Source: Butyricicoccus_A sp964513445 (GTDB lineage: Bacteria; Bacillota; Clostridia; Oscillospirales; Butyricicoccaceae). From it: a stretch of 36,072 nt of DNA. Shown piece by piece: positions 8,207 to 16,337 of this stretch. Position 1 is the first letter of the stretch. Each line of letters starts with the position of its first letter. The DNA lies in the NCBI GenBank assembly GCA_964513445.1, contig CAZEMM010000013.1, positions 1 to 36,072 of the forward strand, read 5' to 3'. The position numbers and the translations under genes were made by a program. The notes under the pieces were generated by a model. That model saw only the letters and a list, made by a program, of their open reading frames with translations, was not told the origin of the DNA and searched no databases.

Positions 8207-10156
8207 ATGAAAGATATTAAATATTTAAAATTGCTGATGCTTGATTACCCAAACATTGAATCGGTCAGCAGCGAGCTGATTCGTTTGCAGGGTTGGTTGT
8301 CTATTCCGAAGGGAACAGAGTATTTTTTTAGCGATTTGCACGGAGAGTATGCCGCATTTATTCATTTGTTAAGAAGTGCGTCAGGTGTTATAAGGAACAA
8401 AATTGATTATTTGTTTGACGGAACGCTTTTTGAGGCCGAACGCGAGCAGCTGGCGTCGCTTATTTATTATCCGGAAGAAAATCTTGCGCGGCTTGATACC
8501 GAGCAAAAGTCGGATATATACTATCATGTTATCATTAACCGGTTGATTATGGTTGCGAAAGAGGTTTCATCGAAATATCGCAGAGACTATGTTAGAAGAA
8601 TCATTCCAAAAGAATTTCGTCAGGTCATAGATGAATTGCTGCACACGCCGATGGATTCGGAGGACAAATACAGCTATTATTGCACCCTGATCCGTTCGAT
8701 TGTGGATAGCGGCGTACCGCATTTGTTTATTACGGCGGTGTGTCGGTTTATCCAGCAGATCAGCATTGGTTATTTGCATATTATCGGTGATATTTATGAC
8801 AGGGGACCGCGAGCGGATATTATTTTGGATGAGCTGATGACATATCATGATGTGGATATCCAGTGGGGCAATCATGATATTTCCTGGATGGGAGCGGCCA
8901 GTGGAAGCCGTGTTTGTATAGCGAATGTTCTGCGCATTTCGATCCGCTACAATTGCTTTGATATTCTGGAGGATGGTTATGGAATCAACCTTCGTCCGTT
9001 ATCCATGTTCGCTTCATCCGTATATAAGGATGATCCATGTGAGCAGTTTCAGCCACATGTTCTGGATGAAAACAAGTATGATCCTGTAGATCCAAGGCTG
9101 GCAGCGCAAATGCATAAGGCAATAGCCATTATTATGCTTAAGTATGAAGGTCAGTTGATTCGGCGGCATCCGGAATACAACATGGATGATCGATTGTTGC
9201 TGGACAAGATCAATTATGATGAGGGAACCATTACAATAGAGGGCGCAACATATCCATTGAAAGATACGAATTTCCCGACTATATGCGCCCAGGATCCATA
9301 TGCGTTAACCGATGCGGAGGAAAAGCTGATGAATGTCATTGCAGCCTCATTTCTGCATAGCAGAAGACTGCAACAGCATATTGAGTTTCTCTATAATCGA
9401 GGGGCTCTTTACCGATGCTTTAATGACAACCTTCTGTATCATGGATGCATTTTGATGGATGAATTCGGAGAATTTGATACGATGAAGGCGTTAGATGGTT
9501 CGGATAAATTACTATATGGACGCAGGCTGCTGGATCATATGGATGAATTGGTGCGCAAAGCACGATATAGTGAGAAAATTGAGGATACCGATATTATGTG
9601 GTTTTTGTGGTGTGGGTCCAAATCGCCTGTATATGGCAAGGATCGCATGACAACCTTTGAACGCTATTTCATTGACAACAATGATTTACATGCGGAAACA
9701 ATGAATCCATATTATAGCTGCTGTGAGCGGGAGGATACAGTTTCAAAAATTCTGATGGAATTTGGGTTGGATCCGGAGAAATCTCATATTATCAATGGAC
9801 ATGTACCAGTCAAACGCGGAGAAAATCCAGTTAAAGCAAATGGAAAATTATTTATGATTGACGGTGGAATTTCTAAGGCATATCAACCTAAAACCGGAAT
9901 TGCCGGTTATACATTGATTTATAATTCGCATAATCTTTCCCTTGCGGCGCATATGCCGTTCAATCCTCCGAAGGATGGTGAGATCGCGCATATAGATACA
10001 AGAATTCATATTGTAGAGACAATGCCGCAGCGTGTAACGGTTGCTGATACAGATACAGGACAGCGGATACGAAAGAGAATTGCAGATTTGAAAAGATTGC
10101 TCAAGGCATATCAAACCGGTAAACTCCGACAAACGACAACAACCTTTGACATCTAA
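8207..10156 (+). CDS. fbp: class III fructose-1,6-bisphosphatase
   Basis: A 649-residue protein of the Firmicute-type class III FBPase family (usual length about 640-670), which removes the 1-phosphate from fructose 1,6-bisphosphate in gluconeogenesis. It belongs to the calcineurin-like metallophosphatases: DLHGE at 43-47, GDIYDRG at 194-200 and GNHD at 221-224 supply metal ligands, and INGHVP lies near residue 530. ATG 8207 follows AAGGAGG closely. It stands alone, between a terminator and a converging lipoprotein gene. The call is firm; I see no truncation. Confidence 0.96.
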   Translation: MKDIKYLKLLMLDYPNIESVSSELIRLQGWLSIPKGTEYFFSDLHGEYAAFIHLLRSASGVIRNKIDYLFDGTLFEAEREQLASLIYYPEENLARLDTEQKSDIYYHVIINRLIMVAKEVSSKYRRDYVRRIIPKEFRQVIDELLHTPMDSEDKYSYYCTLIRSIVDSGVPHLFITAVCRFIQQISIGYLHIIGDIYDRGPRADIILDELMTYHDVDIQWGNHDISWMGAASGSRVCIANVLRISIRYNCFDILEDGYGINLRPLSMFASSVYKDDPCEQFQPHVLDENKYDPVDPRLAAQMHKAIAIIMLKYEGQLIRRHPEYNMDDRLLLDKINYDEGTITIEGATYPLKDTNFPTICAQDPYALTDAEEKLMNVIAASFLHSRRLQQHIEFLYNRGALYRCFNDNLLYHGCILMDEFGEFDTMKALDGSDKLLYGRRLLDHMDELVRKARYSEKIEDTDIMWFLWCGSKSPVYGKDRMTTFERYFIDNNDLHAETMNPYYSCCEREDTVSKILMEFGLDPEKSHIINGHVPVKRGENPVKANGKLFMIDGGISKAYQPKTGIAGYTLIYNSHNLSLAAHMPFNPPKDGEIAHIDTRIHIVETMPQRVTVADTDTGQRIRKRIADLKRLLKAYQTGKLRQTTTTFDI

Positions 10157-10202
10157 ATGCGTGTCGGTATCGCAAACGAAAGCATATGAGATTTCGAAAT
10201 AG

Positions 10203-10229
10203 AGAGCACTCGGCAATCTGCCGAGTGCT
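10203..10229 (+). terminator. hairpin after fbp
   Basis: A perfect 11-base stem (10203-10213 with 10219-10229) with a five-base loop lies 47 bases after the fbp stop. No T-run follows, so termination strength is uncertain; it may instead block exonucleases. Confidence 0.55.
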
Positions 10230-10242
10230 CAAACTGTGTATG

Positions 10243-10378
10243 TGATGCAGAAATTTCGTCATGCGCTGTCAGCGCTGGCGGACAGCGCTCAGCCCGGAAG
10301 TGTGCGAGCAAATGCGCGTGCGCGCACCGGGCTGCATAACCTCAAGCGAATGCTTGTATTTGTTTGACAGTCTGTCGA
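10243..10378 (+). repeat. structured intergenic repeat, copy A
   Basis: This stretch matches 28978-29177 over most of its length and folds as a row of hairpins. Stem 1 is GCGCTGTC/GACAGCGC (10263-10270, 10281-10288). Stem 2 is CAGCCCGG/CCGGGCTG (10290-10297, 10327-10334). Stem 3 is ten pairs (10343-10352 with 10357-10366) capped by CTTG. Stem 3 has three G-U pairs that are Watson-Crick pairs in copy B, which favours an RNA read on the plus strand. Confidence 0.75.
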
Positions 10379-10394
10379 TTTTTTGGCGGGCTGA

Positions 10395-11252
10395 TTAGTC
10401 TGTATCATATTCCAGGATCTTTCCGTCGGAGCAGCGGATTTTATACTCATACTCTCTGCCAAAATAATAAAACTCTATTTCATAAACATCAGCGCCATCC
10501 TCGGAATCCTTCTTTGCTTCCTTGAAGGTCACGTCATCCATATCCGCTTCGGCGTGTTCAGCGGCAATCTCCTTTGCGCGCGCCAGGTCAATTTGCGCGC
10601 CGGCAGACGGTTGGGTATCATTCTGCGCGTGATAATGCTCGACGTCCTTTCTGCATATGGAGCCGTCAGATGTGGCAATCTCGTATTCGTATTCCGCATC
10701 CGATGTGTAAAACGTCAGGTCATAGACCTGCTGCCCGTTCTCAGAATCAATTTTTGTTTCAATCATTGTCGCGTCCGATTCGCTAACGCCCGCATCCGCA
10801 AGAGCAATTTGTATTGCATCTTCCGCACTCACATCGAAATCACCTGCCACATCCGAGCTGCTTGAGCTGTTAGAACGATGTGCGGGAACCTCCCGACCGT
10901 CCAGATAATCGACATCCCTGCTGTAGATCGAGCCGTCCGCAACCTTGATTTCGTACTCATATTCGGCATCGGATGTATAAAAATTTAAGTCATAAATCTG
11001 TACGCCATATTCATACCCGCTTTTCGTTTCGGTAAATGTCACATCATTTTCATCAATACCGGCATCTGCCAGGGCAATTTGCTTTGCAGCGTCGAGATCA
11101 ATTTCCGTATTTTCTGATGAAATCGTATTGCTCTCGGCCGTAGCGCCATCCGCGTTTGTTTCATCCGCTTTGCACCCCACTGCAAGCAGCATTAGCAGAG
11201 ATAGTGACAGCAAGCAGATACCTTTAGAATGATTTCTAATGCCTTTCTTCAT
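10395..11252 (-). CDS. lipoprotein with three PepSY-like domains
   Basis: A 285-residue lipoprotein with lipobox LAVGC (Cys27) and three tandem PepSY-type modules at about residues 52-113, 141-203 and 221-283. Each has the pattern AxxIAL..AG....D..F.E.K....G..VY.L.FYTSDAEYEYEI....G. The first two share identical stretches, so the array probably arose by duplication. PepSY modules occur as protease inhibitors or chaperone-like extracellular domains; the exact role is unknown. It is very acidic, rich in Asp and Glu, and would be anchored on the outer face of the membrane. The ATG follows TTAGGAGGC on the minus strand, and a good promoter lies 72 bases upstream. Confidence 0.88.
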   Translation of the reverse strand: MKKGIRNHSKGICLLSLSLLMLLAVGCKADETNADGATAESNTISSENTEIDLDAAKQIALADAGIDENDVTFTETKSGYEYGVQIYDLNFYTSDAEYEYEIKVADGSIYSRDVDYLDGREVPAHRSNSSSSSDVAGDFDVSAEDAIQIALADAGVSESDATMIETKIDSENGQQVYDLTFYTSDAEYEYEIATSDGSICRKDVEHYHAQNDTQPSAGAQIDLARAKEIAAEHAEADMDDVTFKEAKKDSEDGADVYEIEFYYFGREYEYKIRCSDGKILEYDTD

Positions 11253-11323
11253 AATAATTCTGCCTCCTAACAGGGATTGCCCAATGTTCCCGATTGACCG
11301 GCTGTGCCAATCTGTCTGATTGA

Positions 11324-11352
11324 ATTATAACAGGCAATTTTCAGAATGACAA
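11324..11352 (-). promoter_or_regulatory. promoter of the PepSY lipoprotein gene
   Basis: On the minus strand TTGTCA (11347-11352) and a perfect TATAAT (11324-11329) are separated by 17 bases, directed at the lipoprotein gene. Confidence 0.75.
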
Positions 11353-11426
11353 CAATGAGTTTCCGTTTCATTTTCCTCAATATGCATGCTTTCACCGCTG
11401 CTCCAGGGGACGGCGGCGGTCTGGTA

Positions 11427-11463
11427 AAGGCCTCTTATCTCTCGTACAGAGATCAGAGGCCTT
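11427..11463. terminator. strong hairpin between the lipoprotein promoter and the recombinase unit
   Basis: AAGGCCTCT (11427-11435) pairs with AGAGGCCTT (11455-11463), with an inner ATCTC/GAGAT stem and a seven-base loop. There is no clear T-run on either side. It could be a terminator or a structured recombination site beside the recombinase genes. Confidence 0.45.
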
Positions 11464-11586
11464 CTGCGTTTGGCGGCAGGCATTTTAAATTGATTCATAT
11501 TCCTTTTATCGAACCATGCCGCTTGGCATAAAGCCATGGCAAGAACGCGTATAGTGAAACAAACATGTTGCACGGGAGGCGTTTCC

Positions 11587-11715
11587 ATGAGTACGAAGAA
11601 GGCAGAGACGTATCAGATTCAACGGGAATTTCTTGGCACAATTTCTGTCAAAGTGTTTTTAGAGCGAATGATTCGTGACCATATCAAAAATAATGAAGAG
11701 GAGACCTCCGCATGA
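11587..11715 (+). CDS. small ORF (42 aa) ahead of the serine recombinase
   Basis: A 42-residue ORF starting MSTKKAETYQIQREF, with GGGAGG (11574-11579) seven bases before the ATG. It is mostly charged with a short amphipathic stretch (TISVKVFLERMIRDHIK). It ends 61 bases before the recombinase start. I do not recognise the family. Position and ribosome site suggest a real partner of the recombinase, possibly a directionality or regulatory factor (inference). Confidence 0.55.
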   Translation: MSTKKAETYQIQREFLGTISVKVFLERMIRDHIKNNEEETSA

Positions 11716-11744
11716 TTGCTGAACCATACAAAAGATGCTATAAT
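11716..11744 (+). promoter_or_regulatory. promoter of the serine recombinase gene
   Basis: TTGCTG at 11716-11721, 17 bases, then TGC-TATAAT with the -10 box at 11739-11744: a consensus extended -10 promoter. It starts right after the stop codon of the small ORF, so the recombinase can be transcribed independently. Confidence 0.7.
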
Positions 11745-11776
11745 GCACTCATAAGTGTTGCGGAATCGGAGGCGAA

Positions 11777-13402
11777 ATGAAGCGTTCGACAACATTTCAC
11801 CGGTATTACGCGGCTGCGTATATCAGATTATCGAGAGAAGATGGCGATAAGGAGGAAAGCGACAGCGTCGGCAACCAGAAAAGACTGCTGACGGAATATG
11901 TCCAACGGCAGGAGGGACTGGTTCTTCGAGATTTCTATGTTGACGATGGATATTCGGGGACAAATTTCAATCGTCCGGGATTTCAACGGATGATGGCGGA
12001 TATTGATTCCGGCAGCGTCAACTGTGTCATTGTCAAGGATCTCTCGCGCTTTGGACGTGACTATATTGACAGCGGACGGTATTTGGAACGTATTTTTCCG
12101 GAGAAAAATGTTCGGTTCATTGCAGTTACGGATGGCATAGACAGCCTGAAGCAGTCGTACGACATGCTGTTACCCATCAAAAATATTTTCAATGAGCAGT
12201 ACGCAAGGGATATTTCCAGGAAAATTCAAGCAGCCGTAGGGACAAAACAACGGGCGGGTCAGTTTATCGGATCGTTTGCAAGCTACGGCTATATGAAATC
12301 CCCGGAAGATAAGAATAAACTGGTGCCGGATGAATACGCAGCGGATGTTGTGCGCCAGATCTTCCGGATGTACATCGGGGGTTATGGCAAACAAGAAATT
12401 GCAAAAATTCTTAATAGGGAGGGAATCCTGTGTCCGTCTGCATACAAAAGGGCAAAGGGAATGCATTACAGAAATGGGAATTGTTCAGCAAGCGCAGCGT
12501 ATTGGTCCTATACGACGATTGCGAAGATTTTGCGCAGCGAGATCTATCTGGGCAATATGGTTCAAGGAACCAAGCGCCAGCAAATGCGGGGAAAACAGAA
12601 AGCGGTTCCCAAGGAGAAATGGATCGTGGTTCCGGGGACACACGAGCCGATCATTGAAAGAGACGTCTGGGAAAAGGCACAGATTTTACTTGAAAAAAGA
12701 ACCCGCAATACGGACGTCACGCCGTCGTTTCATATATTTGCGGGGTTTCTGAAATGCGGCGACTGCGGCAGAGCCATGATGAAGCATGTCTGGAGGCTGC
12801 GGGACGGGACGCCTCGGTATCATTTGGTTTGCGGAACATATCGAAGGAACGGAAAAGAGTATTGCACGCCGCATTCGATTCCATTTCGCGTTCTCGAAAG
12901 CATTGTATTGCAAGACTTGAAATCGGTAATACAGAGCGTAGATCATTTGCAGGAGCTGGTAGAGCAGCAAAAGGGAATGAAGGACGGTTCTTTTGCGGAA
13001 AAGCAGATCGATCATTTGAATGCGGCATTGGAAAAAACACTGCGACTGAAGCAGTCCGTTTATGAGGATTATAGGGAGGGGCTCCTTACACGGGAGGAGT
13101 ATATTTCGTTCCGAAGCAACTATCTTGCAAAAGAGCGACAGCTCTCTGAACAGCTCGAATGCTGGAAAGAACGAAAAGAGAAGGAGAGCAGCACGAATGC
13201 TTTCGCCGATTCGTGGGTAAAACGATTGGTTGAACTGAGAGATGTTGAGAAGCTGGACCGCGGGATCGTCGCTGGAATGATTCACGAGATCAGGGTGTAT
13301 GAAGAACATAAGATTTTGATTGCGTACAATTTCTCACGCGAGCCGGGGCACGTATTTTCCGATACCTTTGTTGACAGAACAGAAAGCGTGCAGAAGCATT
13401 GA
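11777..13402 (+). CDS. large serine recombinase
   Basis: A 541-residue site-specific recombinase that cuts and rejoins DNA between attachment sites through a 5'-phosphoserine link. Domains in order: resolvase catalytic domain (about 8-155; nucleophile Ser19 in YIRLSRED, DDGYSG at 56-61, KDLSRFGRD at 87-95), recombinase domain (about 165-300), zinc ribbon (Cys327, Cys330, Cys352, Cys363), then a coiled coil (about 395-470). It is full length and looks active. GGAGG lies four bases before the ATG. It ends about 20 bases before a cwlD fragment, placing the likely attachment site at its 3' end. It resembles integrases of conjugative elements or prophages and SpoIVCA-like excisionases. Confidence 0.93.
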   Translation: MKRSTTFHRYYAAAYIRLSREDGDKEESDSVGNQKRLLTEYVQRQEGLVLRDFYVDDGYSGTNFNRPGFQRMMADIDSGSVNCVIVKDLSRFGRDYIDSGRYLERIFPEKNVRFIAVTDGIDSLKQSYDMLLPIKNIFNEQYARDISRKIQAAVGTKQRAGQFIGSFASYGYMKSPEDKNKLVPDEYAADVVRQIFRMYIGGYGKQEIAKILNREGILCPSAYKRAKGMHYRNGNCSASAAYWSYTTIAKILRSEIYLGNMVQGTKRQQMRGKQKAVPKEKWIVVPGTHEPIIERDVWEKAQILLEKRTRNTDVTPSFHIFAGFLKCGDCGRAMMKHVWRLRDGTPRYHLVCGTYRRNGKEYCTPHSIPFRVLESIVLQDLKSVIQSVDHLQELVEQQKGMKDGSFAEKQIDHLNAALEKTLRLKQSVYEDYREGLLTREEYISFRSNYLAKERQLSEQLECWKERKEKESSTNAFADSWVKRLVELRDVEKLDRGIVAGMIHEIRVYEEHKILIAYNFSREPGHVFSDTFVDRTESVQKH

Positions 13403-13421
13403 CCGGAATTTGCGCAGGCGA

Positions 13422-13991
13422 CACCCGGGACATGGCGGGATGGACGGCGGCGCGGTTGCGGCGGACGGCACGGCGGAACAGGATATCAATCTGGCGATCG
13501 TATATAAATGTCAGACGCTTGCCGGACTGCTTGGCATCCCGACGCTGCTGACGCGCACGGATGAAAATTCCCTTGATTATGATGCGGGAAAGACCATTCA
13601 TCAAAATAAGGTTGCGGATATCCACGCGCGGGAACGCATCGCAGAGAGCGTTGCCGATCCGGTTTTTGTATCGGTGCATTTGAACAAATTTTCCGATGCG
13701 AGCTATTCCGGGGCGCAGGTATTTTGGTCAAAGAACAACGCGGATGGACAGCAGCTTGCGCAGTGCGTGCAGGCTGGCCTGACGGAGGGCTTATCGCCCG
13801 CCAGAAAACGCGAGGCAAAGCAGGCGGCGGACGGCATCTATCTGATGAAAGCGCTGCAATGCCCCGCTGTTATCGTGGAGTGCGGTTTTTTGTCCAACGA
13901 GGCAGAAGCGAAGCTGCTCGGACAGGACGCCTATCAGACCCGCCTTGCGCTGTGTATTGTGCGCGGTTATTTGGATTATATAAAGGAATAG
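13422..13991 (+). pseudogene. cwlD: 3' fragment of cwlD-type N-acetylmuramoyl-L-alanine amidase
   Basis: About 190 residues matching the Amidase_3 catalytic domain from the first zinc motif onward: PGHGG (normally DPGHGG), the Glu in AEQDINLAI, VSVHLN and the catalytic VECGFLSN. All later key residues are kept. The N-terminal signal anchor, first strand and the Asp before PGHGG are missing, and the recombinase gene lies directly upstream. No start codon with a ribosome site serves this frame. CwlD helps make muramic-delta-lactam in spore cortex. I read it as the 3' half of a gene split by recombination; the call as cwlD rather than another Amidase_3 rests on the compact length and spore context. 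radA starts seven bases later. Confidence 0.8.
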
Positions 13992-13998
13992 GAGTATT

Positions 13999-15372
13999 AT
14001 GAAGCAAAAGACGATGTTTTTGTGCAGCGAGTGTGGATATGAGAGCGCCAAGTGGTTCGGCAAGTGCCCGTCGTGCGGCGCATGGAATACGATGGATGAA
14101 TTCCGTGAGGCGAAGGAGACGCATCCGCGCGGGACGCTGGCGCAGCCTGACCGGAAAAGAAATCTCCCGCAGGAGATCGCGGCGATTAAAACGGAAGAGG
14201 AGCTGCGGTTTTATACCGGCATTTCCGAGCTGGACCGCGTGCTGGGCGGCGGCGCAGTGCGCGGCAGCTTTGTGCTGGTCGGCGGCGAGCCGGGTATCGG
14301 AAAGTCCACACTGCTGCTGCAAATGTGCCAGGAGATGTGCCGGCAGGCGAAGGTGCTGTATGTTTCCGGCGAGGAATCGCTGCGCCAGATTCGCCTGCGT
14401 GCGGACCGGCTTGCAATTTCCTCTCCCAATCTGTATGTGCTTGCGGAGACCGATTTGGAGGAGATCATTGAGGAGACCGAGCTGCTGCGGCCGGATATAC
14501 TCATTGTGGACTCGATCCAGACGGTGTACAAGGCTGACCTGACGAGTGCGCCGGGCAATACGACGCAGATCAAGGAATGCGCGATGACGCTGATGCAGTA
14601 TGCCAAGCGGCGCGATGTGACGATTTTCATCGTCGGGCATGTCAATAAGGAGGGTACGCTGGCCGGCCCGAAGATTTTGGAGCATATGGTGGACTGTGTG
14701 CTGTATTTTGAGGGGGAGCGGCAGATCTCATTTCGCTGCCTGCGCGCGGCGAAAAACCGTTTTGGCTCGACCAATGAAATCGGCGTGTTTGAAATGACCG
14801 ACCGCGGCCTGCAGGAGGTGCCCAATCCATCCGCGGCGATGCTGTCCGGCCATCCGACGGATGCGTCCGGCAATTGTATCGCCTGTACAATAGAGGGAAG
14901 CCGCCCGATTTTGGCAGAGATTCAGGCGCTTGTCACCAAGACCGCCTATGGCACGCCGCGCCGCATGGCAGCCGGTGTCGATCATAACCGGATGGCGCTG
15001 CTGCTGGCGATTTTGGAAAAGCGTGTCGGGCTGTTTTTGTCCGCGAGCGACGCGTATATCAATGTCATCGGCGGCATGCGGCTGGATGAACCGGCGATTG
15101 ATCTGCCGATCGCGCTGGCGGTTGCTTCCAGCTATCGCGATCAGGCGCTGCCGGAGGGCGTTATGGCCTTTGGTGAGGTCGGGCTGACCGGCGAGCTGCG
15201 CGCTGTGACGGCGGCAAGCCAGCGCATCAACGAGGCGGTGCGTCTCGGCTTTACCGCCTGCATCATGCCCAAACAGGATGTCGGACGCATCCTCGTACCG
15301 GAGCATTTCCGCATCATTCGCGTGGAAAATATCGCGCAGGCCATCGGCGCGGCCTTTGGCGCGCAGAAATAG
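13999..15372 (+). CDS. radA: DNA repair protein RadA
   Basis: A 457-residue RadA (Sms), a RecA-like helicase that drives branch migration in recombination repair. It has an N-terminal C4 zinc finger (Cys9, Cys12, Cys23, Cys26), Walker A GGEPGIGKS at about 95-103, the RadA-specific KNRFGS motif near residue 252 and a C-terminal Lon-protease-like domain. The length is normal. It lies seven bases after the cwlD fragment and probably once formed an operon with it; if that operon's promoter lay upstream of cwlD, radA may now be read from the recombinase promoter. Confidence 0.97.
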   Translation: MKQKTMFLCSECGYESAKWFGKCPSCGAWNTMDEFREAKETHPRGTLAQPDRKRNLPQEIAAIKTEEELRFYTGISELDRVLGGGAVRGSFVLVGGEPGIGKSTLLLQMCQEMCRQAKVLYVSGEESLRQIRLRADRLAISSPNLYVLAETDLEEIIEETELLRPDILIVDSIQTVYKADLTSAPGNTTQIKECAMTLMQYAKRRDVTIFIVGHVNKEGTLAGPKILEHMVDCVLYFEGERQISFRCLRAAKNRFGSTNEIGVFEMTDRGLQEVPNPSAAMLSGHPTDASGNCIACTIEGSRPILAEIQALVTKTAYGTPRRMAAGVDHNRMALLLAILEKRVGLFLSASDAYINVIGGMRLDEPAIDLPIALAVASSYRDQALPEGVMAFGEVGLTGELRAVTAASQRINEAVRLGFTACIMPKQDVGRILVPEHFRIIRVENIAQAIGAAFGAQK

Positions 15373-15382
15373 GGAGAGCGTT

Positions 15383-16090
15383 ATGAACATTACCATCATT
15401 CATGGACAAAGCCATGTCGGATCGACCTGCCAAATTGCCCGTCAGCTGGCGCGCAAGCTGGGCGGGGAGGTGACGGAATTTTTCCTGCCGCGTGATTTTG
15501 GCGCGTTTTGCGTCGGCTGCGCGCAGTGCTTTGCGGTGGATGAAGCGCGCTGTCCGCATGCCGCCGCGCTTGAGCCGATCACGACGGCGTTGGATGAGGC
15601 GGATGTCATCATTTTGGCGAGCCCGGTCTATGTCTATCATGCGAGCGGGGCGATGAAGGCACTGCTCGACCATTATGGCTATCGCTGGATGGTGCATCGT
15701 CCTGAGCCGCGCATGTTCCGGAAGCAGGGTGTGTGCATCTCTACAGCGGCGGGCGCGGGCATGAAATCGACCAATCAAGATATGGCGGACAGCCTGTTTT
15801 TCTGGGGCATACCGAAGGTGTACCGCTATGGCGTCGCCGTGCGCGCTGTGGACTATGCTGCGGTGAGCGACCGCTGTAAGGCCGCAATCGACAAAAAAAC
15901 AACAGCACTTGCGCGAAAAATCAAGGCGAACAGCGGGAATGTGCGCGCGGGCATCAAAACAAAGGCGTTTTTTCACCTGATGCGGCTGATGCAGCGGCGC
16001 GGCTGGAATGAGGCGGACGTTCGCTATTGGCAGCAGCATGGCTGGGACGGCAAAAAGCGCCCGTGGAAGAGGGAAACAAAGGACGATTGA
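15383..16090 (+). CDS. flavodoxin-fold NAD(P)H-dependent oxidoreductase
   Basis: A 235-residue flavodoxin-like protein of the NADPH-dependent FMN reductase family. The start (MNITIIHGQSHVGSTCQIAR) has the phosphate-binding loop pattern, CVGCAQC at about 44-50 has the Cys pair common in this group, and SPVYVYHASGAMKALLD is the second FMN-contact loop. The C-terminal 60 residues are basic and may be an extra lobe. ATG 15383 follows GGGAG and lies ten bases after radA; an in-frame start at 15278 would overlap radA and is rejected. The physiological electron acceptor is unknown. Confidence 0.82.
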   Translation: MNITIIHGQSHVGSTCQIARQLARKLGGEVTEFFLPRDFGAFCVGCAQCFAVDEARCPHAAALEPITTALDEADVIILASPVYVYHASGAMKALLDHYGYRWMVHRPEPRMFRKQGVCISTAAGAGMKSTNQDMADSLFFWGIPKVYRYGVAVRAVDYAAVSDRCKAAIDKKTTALARKIKANSGNVRAGIKTKAFFHLMRLMQRRGWNEADVRYWQQHGWDGKKRPWKRETKDD

Positions 16091-16102
16091 TAAAAAATGA
16101 AA

Positions 16103-16123
16103 TTCCCATTAAATTAATGGGAA
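16103..16123. promoter_or_regulatory. 21-base near-perfect palindrome before the metY promoter
   Basis: TTCCCATTAA at 16103-16112 is repeated inverted at 16114-16123 around one base. It ends six bases before the -35 box. It could be a weak terminator of the reductase gene or an operator; no T-run follows. Confidence 0.5.
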
Positions 16124-16129
16124 AATGTG

Positions 16130-16158
16130 TTGACATTTCCGCGGCACTGTGGTAAAGT
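16130..16158 (+). promoter_or_regulatory. promoter of the metY-cysK unit
   Basis: A perfect TTGACA (16130-16135), 17 bases, then TAAAGT (16153-16158). Transcription would start near 16165, about 50 bases before the leader ORF. Confidence 0.7.
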
Positions 16159-16171
16159 ATAGACAGTCCTC

Positions 16172-16196
16172 AATTCCTACAAAACTACTAGGTTAA
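16172..16196. promoter_or_regulatory. possible Rrf2/CymR-type operator
   Basis: AATTCCTA and TAGGTTAA form an imperfect dyad just after the predicted start site. The AATTCCTA half resembles, from memory, sites of CymR-like Rrf2 repressors of cysteine metabolism. No such regulator gene is in the window. Confidence 0.35.
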
Positions 16197-16214
16197 ATAA
16201 GAAATGGAGTACAC

Positions 16215-16331
16215 ATGATGAAGACCACATTTTATGCAGCAACACAGTTTACCTTCCGTGAGCGAATGTGTCGATGTGCAAGCGGTATTTGTCATAATTC
16301 ACATCAGTACATTTGTAACATAAAGGAGTAG
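16215..16331 (+). CDS. cysteine-rich leader peptide (38 aa) of metY-cysK
   Basis: A 38-codon ORF starting MMKTTFYAATQF, with GGAG at 16206-16209. It has four cysteines at residues 19, 21, 26 and 34 (MCRCASGIC, then YIC), all TGT codons. Its stop codon (16329-16331) directly follows and overlaps the AAAGGAG site (16322-16328) of metY, whose ATG is at 16338. The design fits a leader that senses cysteinyl-tRNA: ribosomes slowed at the Cys codons would change access to the metY ribosome site. The ORF, its cysteines and the overlap are seen; the mechanism is inferred. I do not recognise a named family. Confidence 0.7.
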   Translation: MMKTTFYAATQFTFRERMCRCASGICHNSHQYICNIKE

Positions 16332-16337
16332 AATAAA

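Noticed and set aside
10395..11252. direct repeats in the PepSY gene considered as a CRISPR or satellite array
   Set aside because: The repeats encode protein modules in frame; spacing follows domain length.
11346..11531. 61-codon plus-strand ORF with APGDGGG, considered as the missing 5' half of cwlD
   Set aside because: It lacks a signal anchor and the VxxDPGHGG context, has no ribosome site, and overlaps the lipoprotein promoter.
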